A stretch of 12,727 nt of DNA from Gammaproteobacteria bacterium (GTDB lineage Bacteria; Pseudomonadota; Gammaproteobacteria; Chromatiales; Chromatiaceae): contig JAHDCB010000037.1 in assembly GCA_020630035.1 (NCBI GenBank), positions 1 to 12,727 on the forward strand, given 5' to 3'. This document shows, one piece after another, positions 1 to 6,971 of the stretch. Every line of letters begins with the position of its first letter. Position 1 is the first letter of the stretch. The notes below the pieces were generated by a model. The model worked only from the letters and a program-made list of their open reading frames with translations, did not search any database and had not been told where the DNA came from. Position numbers and translations under genes: made by a program.

Positions 1-5
1 CGCTT

Positions 6-35
6 GCCAGAAACCTGTGGTAGCAAATCACCACA
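6..35 (+). promoter_or_regulatory. Candidate 3' end of a cobalamin riboswitch (B12-box-like) plus hairpin
   Basis: Bases 6-17 read GCCAGAAACCTG, which resembles the B12 box of cobalamin riboswitches (AGCCAGGAGACCTGCC, from memory) with one base missing and the 3' end diverged. Directly next to it, TGTGGT (16-21) pairs perfectly with ACCACA (30-35) around an 8-nt loop, where riboswitches of this class often have an expression-platform hairpin. The position, about 50-70 nt before a TonB-receptor start codon, fits. The aptamer core would lie to the left of the window, so this rests on a short, imperfect match and could be chance. Confidence 0.2.
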
Positions 36-83
36 TCAGTTTGAATCGCACCCCACACCACCACAAGTGAAAAAATCATCAAT

Positions 84-2078
84 ATGAATAGATTACAACC
101 ATTACATCAACCCAAGTATTGGTTTAGAGGGAGCACCATCCGACGCAGTCTCGCACTGTTTGCTGGTCTTGCAACCCTGGTACAGGCAGAAACCGCAACC
201 CTCCCGGAGGTACTGGTCAGCGCATCACGTAGCGAACTACCGGGGATCACCATCCCGGCGGCGCATTATGTGCTGGACCGGAACCAGATTGTGCAGAGTG
301 CCGCCCGCACTCTGGGTGAATTACTGGATCAACAACCGGGCATTCATGTTGCAGATAATGGGACATCCGTTACTGTTGATATGCGTGGCTTCGGCAGCAC
401 CGCTATTTCTAACGTGGTGATTCTGTTGAACGGGCGCAAGCTGAATCCATCAACTGATATGGGACAATTGTTGCTGAATGCAATTGACCTGGATCAGGTG
501 CAGCAGGTCGAGGTAATCTTCGGTAGCGCCGGTACCTTATATGGTAACCAGGCGGTCGGTGGGCTGATCAATGTGGTGACACAACGTCCGGTAGCCGGTC
601 AGAAAACCCAGGCCCGGATCGGACTCGGCAGCTATCAGAGCCGCGAACTGTTGCTGCAACACAGTGCGCGCCGCCCGGACGGACTGGGTGTGAATCTATC
701 TATGCGGCAACGACGCAGTGACAATTACCGGGAACATAACGATAGCGATATACGACAATTATCTGCTGAACTGGACTGGACAGGGAGCAAGAGTCGTTCC
801 TCAATCAGCCTGCGTCACCTGGATGAGTTTATACAAACACCAGGTGCATTGTTTGCCAGTGAGCTCGCAACTGATCGCCGCCAGGTTGCCGCAGACTTTG
901 CCCGTGACTTTCAGGATACACGCAGCAGCACCATCACCCTGGCAACAGAACACCTTCTGAGTCATAACCAACAACTGGCGGCTGAACTAACCTACCAGAA
1001 TGACGCGCGTGATTTTGTACAGAGCTTTCGTTGTGTGCCCACGCCCGAGCGAAGCTGCCCGACCAATAGCCCTCCACCTTCAACACAGGATCGCGAGACT
1101 TGGTCACTAACCAGCCGACTCACCGGTCAATTACCACAACTGGATTACACCCTCGGACTGGACTGGCAGCAAACCGCTTATCTGCTGGTATCCAGCTTCG
1201 GGCCACAGGGTAACGACCAGAAGATCATTGCCGGTTATGCCCAAGTGCAATTCGCACCGGCTAAGCCAGTGACTGCGACACTCGGACTACGTCACGCCAC
1301 TGTCGACAACCAGATCAATAACAACCATACGCCGGTAGAACTGGATGATTCGATCACAGTCGGTTCAGCCGGGCTCGAATTTGCCTGGACAGAGCAACTC
1401 AGCACCTTTCTGCGTGCCGATCAGAACTATCGGTTTGCCAAGGTAGACGAGCATACGAATGTCGTCTACAGCCAACCAGTTGGCCTGCAGAACCAGCGCA
1501 GTATGTCATATGAAACCGGGCTGCGTTTTACCGCACCGACTTATCAAATCCAGGCGCAGGCTTACCGTCTCAACCTGAAAAATGAAATCAGTTATGATGC
1601 GGATAAGTTTGCCAATATCAATCTGGATCGCAGTCGACGACTGGGTGCGCTGGTCTCAGCAGACTGGGCAATCGATAACCAATGGGATCTCGGTGGTAGT
1701 TGGGAAGTCATCAATAGTAAAATCACTGCCGGACCACATCAGGGCAACCAGGTACCCCTGGTACCACGCCAGCGTGGCACCCTGTACCTACAACACCGAC
1801 CAACCGATGCCTGGCAATTACGCACTGAGCTGGAACACGTCGGCAATCAGATACTCGGCAGCGATTTCAACAATACCGGCAGCCGACTACCGGACTATAC
1901 CGTGCTGAACCTGATCGCAAATCACGAGACAGACCAGTGGCGTTTCAGTGTCCGGCTCAACAACTTGTTGAATGAAAAATATAGCGAAACTGGTTCTTCT
2001 AATGGTACCAGCGAAGGCTTTTACCCAGCCCCAGAACGCAATTTGTGGCTCACTGCCAGCTATTTCTTCATGCACTAA
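84..2078 (+). CDS. TonB-dependent outer-membrane receptor
   Basis: This 664-residue protein has the layout of a TonB-dependent receptor, an outer-membrane beta-barrel with an N-terminal plug that imports large or scarce ligands (siderophores, cobalamin, metal chelates) using TonB-ExbBD energy. A signal peptide is visible: basic residues, then a hydrophobic stretch at about 22-34, with likely cleavage after VQA at about residue 35. A TonB-box-like segment, LPEVLVSAS, follows at 40-48. The plug (about 50-165) includes the typical VEVIFGSAGTLYG and GGLINVVTQ segments. The rest has alternating aromatic and polar strands and ends in a hydrophobic, aromatic C-terminal strand (SYFFMH), although the last residue is His rather than the usual Phe. 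Two cysteines close together (FRCVPTPERSC) probably form a disulfide in an outer loop. No strong ribosome-binding site precedes the ATG; AGTGA lies upstream. It is followed after 15 nt by an ABC ATPase on the same strand, suggesting joint uptake. The ligand cannot be named from sequence; the barrel size is compatible with BtuB-like or metal-chelate receptors. Confidence 0.93.
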   Translation: MNRLQPLHQPKYWFRGSTIRRSLALFAGLATLVQAETATLPEVLVSASRSELPGITIPAAHYVLDRNQIVQSAARTLGELLDQQPGIHVADNGTSVTVDMRGFGSTAISNVVILLNGRKLNPSTDMGQLLLNAIDLDQVQQVEVIFGSAGTLYGNQAVGGLINVVTQRPVAGQKTQARIGLGSYQSRELLLQHSARRPDGLGVNLSMRQRRSDNYREHNDSDIRQLSAELDWTGSKSRSSISLRHLDEFIQTPGALFASELATDRRQVAADFARDFQDTRSSTITLATEHLLSHNQQLAAELTYQNDARDFVQSFRCVPTPERSCPTNSPPPSTQDRETWSLTSRLTGQLPQLDYTLGLDWQQTAYLLVSSFGPQGNDQKIIAGYAQVQFAPAKPVTATLGLRHATVDNQINNNHTPVELDDSITVGSAGLEFAWTEQLSTFLRADQNYRFAKVDEHTNVVYSQPVGLQNQRSMSYETGLRFTAPTYQIQAQAYRLNLKNEISYDADKFANINLDRSRRLGALVSADWAIDNQWDLGGSWEVINSKITAGPHQGNQVPLVPRQRGTLYLQHRPTDAWQLRTELEHVGNQILGSDFNNTGSRLPDYTVLNLIANHETDQWRFSVRLNNLLNEKYSETGSSNGTSEGFYPAPERNLWLTASYFFMH

Positions 2079-2093
2079 CCATCAACCTGCCAC

Positions 2094-4100
2094 ATGTCAG
2101 ATTCTGCAACCGCCGTACTACAAGTCAGACACCTGCATACCGAGCTGAGTCAGCCAGGGAAGGCACCTGTACGTGCAGTTAACGGCATCAATCTGACATT
2201 ACACCGAGGCAAAACCTTCGCCCTGCTGGGGGAATCCGGCTGTGGAAAATCCATAGCCGCCCTGTCCCTGCTACGTCTGTTGCCGCCGAATGGGCGCATC
2301 ACTCAAGGCGAGATACAGCTCGATGGCACATCTCTGCTTTCCCTGTCGGAAGCGGCGATGCGGCAAATACGCGGGCGGCGAATTGGCATGATTTTCCAGG
2401 AACCCATGTCCTCGCTCAATCCAGTGATGACTATCGGCAACCAAGTCGCTGAAGTGGTTCGCCTGCATGACCCGGCGACAGCACCACGTGAACGAGTGCT
2501 GTCGCTGTTTGCGGCCGTCGGTATTCCTGATCCGGCCCGCCGCTGGCGTGAATATCCACACCAATTGTCAGGTGGTCTGCAACAACGAGTGATGATCGCA
2601 CTCGCCCTGGCTGGCCGACCGGATGTACTGATTGCAGACGAACCCACCACTGCCCTGGATGTGACGATACAGGCACAAGTACTGGCACTGTTGCAACAAC
2701 TGCAACAAGATACTGGCATGGCCATCCTGTTGATTACGCACGATCTGGGGGTGGCGGCACAGATGGCGGATCAGGTTGCGGTGATGTACGCCGGTCAGAT
2801 CGTCGAACAAGCACCAGCGACCGTATTTTTCCGGCAACAACAACACCCCTATAGCCACAAATTATTGCTGAGCCTACCTACCGCACAACAACGTCGCCAG
2901 ACCTTAGCGGTCATTCCCGGCATGGTACCCGCTCTGGATCAGGTCTTCAGCGGCTGCCGGTTTGCGGAACGGTGTGATCAGGCGCAGAATGTCTGCCACC
3001 AGACCCAACCCCCTTGGCATAGCACGACGCAACAAGCTGGCTTATTGTGCCACCTGCCTGTGAAGACAGACACTGAGGCTGACTCATCTACGGCCTCTGT
3101 CACACCAAGCACACCTGACCAGTCAACCAGGCCGTTATTACAGGTGCACGAACTACGCCTGCACTTCCCGATCCGCCAAGGCGTGCTACGTCGTACTGTG
3201 GGTCAGGTCAAGGCCGTCGATGGCGTGAATCTGACCCTGGCCACAGGTCAGACTCTGGCATTGGTCGGCGAATCCGGCTGTGGTAAGACCACCGTCGGTA
3301 AGACCTTGTTACAGCTATATCGCGCTACTGCCGGACAGATTCGATTCGATGGCCGCGACATCACCCGCCTGCGTGGCCGGGCGCGACAACAGCTTGGGGC
3401 TGAATTACAGATGATCTTCCAGGATCCGGCCTCTTCGATGAATCCGCGTCTGCGCATTACCGATATCATCGCCGAAGGATTGACCGCACAGCAGATCGGC
3501 CAGAACCAGGCAGAACGTCAGCACCGAGTCAAAGAACTGCTACACCAGGTTGGGCTGCCCGCAAGCGCCATGACACGTTATCCACACGAATTTTCTGGTG
3601 GACAACGCCAACGGATCGCAATTGCCCGCGCCCTCGCAGTGTCACCACGACTGATCGTGTGCGACGAACCCACCAGTGCACTGGATGTGAGTGTACAGGC
3701 CCAGATCCTGAACCTGCTGCAAACATTACAACGCACACTTGGCCTGAGCTATTTATTCATCACTCACAACATTGCGGTAGTCGCTTTTCTGGCCGATCAG
3801 GTCGCTGTGATGTATCTAGGGCGCATTGTCGAACAAGGCCCCGTAGCCAATATCCTGCAACAACCACACCATCCATATACCCAGGCCTTGCTGGCCGCAG
3901 TGCCCTCACCGCAACCAACATCCTCGCAACAAGACCGCATCCCAATGATTAGCGGTGATCTGCCCTCCCCGGCCAACCCACCAACCGGCTGCCACTTCCA
4001 TACCCGTTGCCCTCAGGCCAGCCAGCGGTGTCGCACCACTTACCCACCTACCCTGAATCTGACTGCACAACATACCACTGCCTGCTGGTTATACGCTTAA
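2094..4100 (+). CDS. Fused dual ATP-binding protein of an oligopeptide/dipeptide/nickel-type ABC importer
   Basis: The 668-residue protein joins two complete nucleotide-binding domains of the DppD/DppF (OppD/OppF, YejF, GsiA) family. It would sit on the inner face of the membrane and power uptake of peptides, nickel or similar small solutes. Half 1 has Walker A GESGCGKS at 46-53, signature LSGG at 158-161 and Walker B with catalytic Glu at 178-183 (VLIADE). Half 2 has GESGCGKT at 392-399, FSGGQ at 500-504 and LIVCDE at 520-525. Each half ends in the oligopeptide-type C-terminal extension (HPY motif then a Cys-rich tail): C288, C294, C301, C319 and C633, C639, C646, C664, with the same spacing in both. 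The Q-loops (IFQEP, IFQDP) and the His switch (LLITHD, LFITHN) are intact. It lies 15 nt behind a TonB receptor, with no clear Shine-Dalgarno, so translation may be coupled. No permease or binding-protein gene is in the window. It is longer than YejF (about 530 aa), mainly because of the linker and tails. Confidence 0.95.
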   Translation: MSDSATAVLQVRHLHTELSQPGKAPVRAVNGINLTLHRGKTFALLGESGCGKSIAALSLLRLLPPNGRITQGEIQLDGTSLLSLSEAAMRQIRGRRIGMIFQEPMSSLNPVMTIGNQVAEVVRLHDPATAPRERVLSLFAAVGIPDPARRWREYPHQLSGGLQQRVMIALALAGRPDVLIADEPTTALDVTIQAQVLALLQQLQQDTGMAILLITHDLGVAAQMADQVAVMYAGQIVEQAPATVFFRQQQHPYSHKLLLSLPTAQQRRQTLAVIPGMVPALDQVFSGCRFAERCDQAQNVCHQTQPPWHSTTQQAGLLCHLPVKTDTEADSSTASVTPSTPDQSTRPLLQVHELRLHFPIRQGVLRRTVGQVKAVDGVNLTLATGQTLALVGESGCGKTTVGKTLLQLYRATAGQIRFDGRDITRLRGRARQQLGAELQMIFQDPASSMNPRLRITDIIAEGLTAQQIGQNQAERQHRVKELLHQVGLPASAMTRYPHEFSGGQRQRIAIARALAVSPRLIVCDEPTSALDVSVQAQILNLLQTLQRTLGLSYLFITHNIAVVAFLADQVAVMYLGRIVEQGPVANILQQPHHPYTQALLAAVPSPQPTSSQQDRIPMISGDLPSPANPPTGCHFHTRCPQASQRCRTTYPPTLNLTAQHTTACWLYA

Positions 4101-4276
4101 CGGTATCTCTGAATACGCTTGTGGCTGCAGATACCACGGTGAAACATGCTCATGTAGTCTTGTACATCGTCCTGTTTTACGTAGTGAGAATTATGGACGA
4201 CAGCGATGACCGTTGGACGAGCGAACAGGGTGGCAAGGTGAGATACAGCGGATTGTGCTGAAACTAAAAAGCTACG
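4101..4276. other. Stretch without an intact gene, between converging transcription units
   Basis: This lies between the ABC ATPase stop and the recognisable amidinotransferase remnant. On the minus strand a reading frame stays open from about 4501 down to the TAA at 4097-4099. Its first part contains the amidinotransferase-like block, but below about 4276 I recognise nothing. No transfer RNA, insertion sequence or strong terminator is visible. Confidence 0.4.
4102..4135. repeat. Inverted repeat just past the ABC ATPase stop codon
   Basis: GGTATCT (4102-4108) is perfectly complementary to AGATACC (4129-4135), with a 20-nt loop, starting two bases after the stop codon of the ABC ATPase gene. 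There is no T-tract after the stem on either strand, so it is not a textbook intrinsic terminator. It may be a weak transcript-end structure between converging genes, or chance. Confidence 0.25.
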
Positions 4277-4659
4277 CCATGCCTCATCAGAAATGACACT
4301 GAATACCGGATTAACCCAGACTGCTACGCGTATGCGGATCAATGTAATGCCGCCGACGCTCATTTGCTGATCTTTGAACGATGCCCACATATTTCCTGGG
4401 ACGACAGGATCCGGCAACATACCCATCAGGCAGGTAAACAGTAGATCATCAGCTGGTGGATGTAAACTACCAACACCTGCTCCATTTACAACGTCACTAA
4501 GTCAGGTTGTACCCGAAAGCCACGTGGCTCCAGATGCTGCTTCAACCAGTGTACGATGTATACCCGCCCGATTAGTAGTCACCGATTTCTGCACAATAAT
4601 ATTGCGACCAAACCGGCTGCAATCCGCTGCATCAAAGATCACTTCAGCATTCAAACTCA
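4277..4659 (-). pseudogene. Degraded glycine-amidinotransferase-like gene (N-terminus missing, frameshifted)
   Basis: Three blocks on the minus strand match, in order, the amidinotransferase family (GATM, StrB1, SxtG/CyrA type), which moves an amidino group from arginine to an amine. Block a (about 4659-4559) reads FDAADCSRFGRN, then VQKSVTTNRAGI, like the family's FDAAD..R.GRD..(V/A)Q.S.VTN..GI. Block b (4554-4486) is in another frame and reads VHWLKQHLEPRGFRV, like the family's W(L/M)RRHL...YRV; it ends at TAA. Block c (about 4381-4277) is back in the frame of block a and reads SFKDQQ, then ITLIRIRVAVWVNP, like SFKD...HID.T...I.PG.VL.NP. The change from a to b is next to a GTATACATCGTACAC near-repeat, suggesting a small duplication. 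About 34 unrecognised residues lie between b and c. The N-terminal part is absent because the P-type ATPase gene occupies that place, and the C-terminal catalytic Cys region (GGGFHC type) is not found. The active-site HID is degraded to SVG. Family matches are from memory, so I hold the identity at moderate confidence. It is certainly not a working gene. Confidence 0.65.
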
Positions 4660-6816
4660 AGTCTTCTCCTGTTTCGTCAAACGATGCCGGAACATCGGTG
4701 ACATGGCATTCCCGACACCCGCTGCAAAGGTTGCCGTATAGGCAGACACCGCCAGCGGTATACCAGCATGTAAAAAGAACACACCACCAATCACAAAAAA
4801 ACAAGGTACTGTAACCAGATAGAGACTAGTCTTCAGATTACGCTCTAACTCCCGAGATAAATCAAACAACTTCGGCACATTGCGTAACGTCTGTCCCATC
4901 AATACGATCTGTGCGGTATCGGTTGCGATTGTGGTAGCACCGCGTAACGATATAGATACCTCAGCCTTTTTCAGGGCAATAGCATCATTGATACCGTCAC
5001 CAACAAAACAAACCGTCTGCCCGACAGCCTGAAGTTGTTCGATAAACGCCGCCTTTTCTTCCGGCAACACGTTTGCAAAATAACGATCTATGCCCAATTC
5101 ATGCGCCAAAGTGCGGGTCGGTGCTTCCTGGTCGCCTGAAATGATAACGGTTTCCAGATTACGCGCATGCAAAGCCGCGATCACTTCTGCTGCTTCCGGC
5201 CGGATCGTGGGCTGTAATTCAATTACCCCAACCAATGTGTCATCTACCGCAACCATCACCAACGAATGCCCCAATGTCTCGCTGGCAGTTTGAATAGCAG
5301 TGACTTCTGCGGGTATTGCGACAGACTCCATATCCATAAAGCGTGCGCTACCGACGCGAATCTGTGGCTCGGTAGCCTGGTGCTCGCCCAACAACCAGAC
5401 GCGCAATCCATAACCGAGTGCATAATCCGCATCCTGTACAGCCGGCAAGACCAGCCCACGTACTTCGGCGGCAGTCAGAATCGCTTTGGCAATCGGGTGG
5501 CCTTGACGTTGTTCTGCAGCAGCAGCATAGGTAAGCACCGTGTCTTCATCTAACGGAGGTACCCGGCCGGTATCCGTACACAGATGGATGGTTTTGACTT
5601 CGGGCTGTTCTAACGTCAGGGTACCGGTTTTATCGAAGATGACCGTATCAACTTGATGCAACAATTCCAGGGAACGACCATCCTTAACCAGAATATCGTG
5701 GCGGCTCGCCAGGTTCAGATAGTTGAGTAAGGTCAGCGGCCCAAGAAATATCATGTCGATACCTGGCATATTGCTTAACACAGCGACAGCACTTCGCATA
5801 CCTAAAGTGACTCCAGCCAACCCGGTCATCAATACAGAAGGTAATGTCCACCGGTCCGCTATCGTGCGACCACGTTGTTCTATCGACAGGTGGTAGTCTA
5901 TCGTGTTTGCCAATATGTCACCCACTTGTGCAGCCAAGGTTGCCTCGCCGGTCTTTTCAACCCGGACCTGCAATTTTCCGCTCAATATCAGGGTCGCAGC
6001 CAGTACCGGATCACCTGCACTCTTCTCAACCGGCTGTGACTCACCGGTCAGACGTTGTTGATCTATCGCGGCCTCTCCCTGGGTAATCACACCGTCCACC
6101 GGGATCATTTGCCCGGCCTGCACCAGCAAGATATCACCAGTCTGCAAACGTTCAAACGGTATTTCGACTTCGACTTCGTTTACTAATACCCATACTGAGT
6201 GCGACTGTTCCCCGAGAATATTGGTCATCTCACGTCGGGTACGGTCTTGTGATTGTAGAGTGAGCTTCATAATAAAACTATAGGCCAGGGAACTCAAGCC
6301 ACCAATCACAAAATACCCCATGCACCACATACCTATGATGAACGGGATAAACAGGTGCTCCATCTTCAGGCGACGTTCTTGCTTAAGCTCAGTTAATCTT
6401 AAGCGTATTTCTACGATGACATCATAGAAAGCCAATGGAATCGTCAGCAAAAGAAATGGGCTATACAGCTTTGCCAGGGTCGCTGTCACCACCACGCCAC
6501 TTAAGCGGGCGATCCGCCGATTGTACAGTTTGTCTTCTGGGCTGATCTCAAGCAGTGCTTGCTTGCCGGCAACCTGCTGCCATTGGGCATGCCGTCCACC
6601 ACTTGCCAGTTTATCTATACGTCGCTGCAATGCCTGCTGGTAACGATCATCCAGTGCTGCCAGTCGTTTATGCATACTGGCCGTCAGGCCGGTAAGACTG
6701 GTTTTGCCTGCCAGGAACGTATCAGACCAGGATTGCACTCCTGCCCGTCTGACCAGGTGGACGCCACCTATCGCTAACACGCCCAGCACAGCCATCATCG
6801 TTGGTGGTATTAACAT
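4657..6816 (-). CDS. Non-canonical P1B-like P-type ATPase lacking the CPC motif
   Basis: The 719-residue membrane protein is a P-type ATPase, an ATP-driven ion pump of the inner membrane. Catalytic motifs are intact: TGES (257-260) in the actuator domain, phosphorylation site DKTGT (395-399), the His-Pro pair GHP (439-441) that marks the heavy-metal P1B group, and hinge GDGIND (606-611). The sixth-helix motif that sets metal choice in P1B pumps (CPC, CPH, SPC, TPC) is replaced by SNMPGIDMI (348-356): the Pro is kept but both flanking Cys are missing. There is no N-terminal HMA domain. Instead there is a lone hydrophobic segment (about 1-22), a charged helical stretch (about 45-100), then membrane pairs at about 104-135 and 154-186. 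The last membrane helices also lack the usual YN and MSxSS patterns. An in-frame TAG three codons upstream fixes the ATG start; the ribosome-binding site (AGAGA) is weak. It lies 19 nt past a frameshifted small ORF downstream of nrdB, and a broken amidinotransferase gene follows it. The substrate is unknown; it may not be a copper or zinc exporter. Confidence 0.88.
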   Translation of the reverse strand: MLIPPTMMAVLGVLAIGGVHLVRRAGVQSWSDTFLAGKTSLTGLTASMHKRLAALDDRYQQALQRRIDKLASGGRHAQWQQVAGKQALLEISPEDKLYNRRIARLSGVVVTATLAKLYSPFLLLTIPLAFYDVIVEIRLRLTELKQERRLKMEHLFIPFIIGMWCMGYFVIGGLSSLAYSFIMKLTLQSQDRTRREMTNILGEQSHSVWVLVNEVEVEIPFERLQTGDILLVQAGQMIPVDGVITQGEAAIDQQRLTGESQPVEKSAGDPVLAATLILSGKLQVRVEKTGEATLAAQVGDILANTIDYHLSIEQRGRTIADRWTLPSVLMTGLAGVTLGMRSAVAVLSNMPGIDMIFLGPLTLLNYLNLASRHDILVKDGRSLELLHQVDTVIFDKTGTLTLEQPEVKTIHLCTDTGRVPPLDEDTVLTYAAAAEQRQGHPIAKAILTAAEVRGLVLPAVQDADYALGYGLRVWLLGEHQATEPQIRVGSARFMDMESVAIPAEVTAIQTASETLGHSLVMVAVDDTLVGVIELQPTIRPEAAEVIAALHARNLETVIISGDQEAPTRTLAHELGIDRYFANVLPEEKAAFIEQLQAVGQTVCFVGDGINDAIALKKAEVSISLRGATTIATDTAQIVLMGQTLRNVPKLFDLSRELERNLKTSLYLVTVPCFFVIGGVFFLHAGIPLAVSAYTATFAAGVGNAMSPMFRHRLTKQEKT

Positions 6817-6835
6817 TGGACGTCTCTAAACACGA

Positions 6836-6971
6836 TCATACGGGGATATAGCCACCCACCTTCAGCACTGCGAACAGGTTGATGATCAGTTCCAGGCTGT
6901 GTTCCAGGCGCGCCCTAGCCAGACTATCTACCTGGATACTCAGTTCAATAGGGGACCAGCATACGCATCAT
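6836..6971 (-). pseudogene. Frameshifted 44-codon small ORF between nrdB and the P-type ATPase
   Basis: An ATG at 6971 overlaps the nrdB stop codon (ATGA) and opens MMRMLVPY, which ends at TGA. Shifted by one base at the CCCC run (6951-6954), the sequence continues as an open frame to TGA at 6836-6838. That part has an amphipathic, helix-prone make-up (IELSIQVDSLARARLEHSLE, then LIINLFAVLKVGGYIPV). Removing one C joins the pieces into a 44-residue protein placed 19 nt before the ATPase start. The second frame has no ATG, GTG or TTG start of its own. It is either a small membrane-associated partner gene broken by one base or a sequencing error; chance is possible at this length. No family is recognised. 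Confidence 0.4.

Noticed and set aside
4102..4135. Intrinsic terminator for the ABC ATPase unit
   Set aside because: The stem is 7 bp with a 20-nt loop and no T-tract follows. Kept only as an inverted repeat.
4097..4426. A minus-strand reading frame that could be called as a free-standing 109-residue protein
   Set aside because: Its upstream half carries the amidinotransferase-like block c, so it is better seen as part of the pseudogene. The rest has no recognisable motif and overlaps the ABC gene's stop.
4502..4804. A minus-strand 100-codon frame overlapping the ATPase C-terminus
   Set aside because: The part inside the ATPase gene is an out-of-frame shadow. Only the part below 4659 carries the amidinotransferase match, and it is reported there.
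4374..4814. A 146-codon plus-strand reading frame opposite the amidinotransferase remnant and the ATPase 3' end
   Set aside because: It runs antisense to better-supported sequence, has no ribosome-binding site and its product has no recognisable fold or motif.
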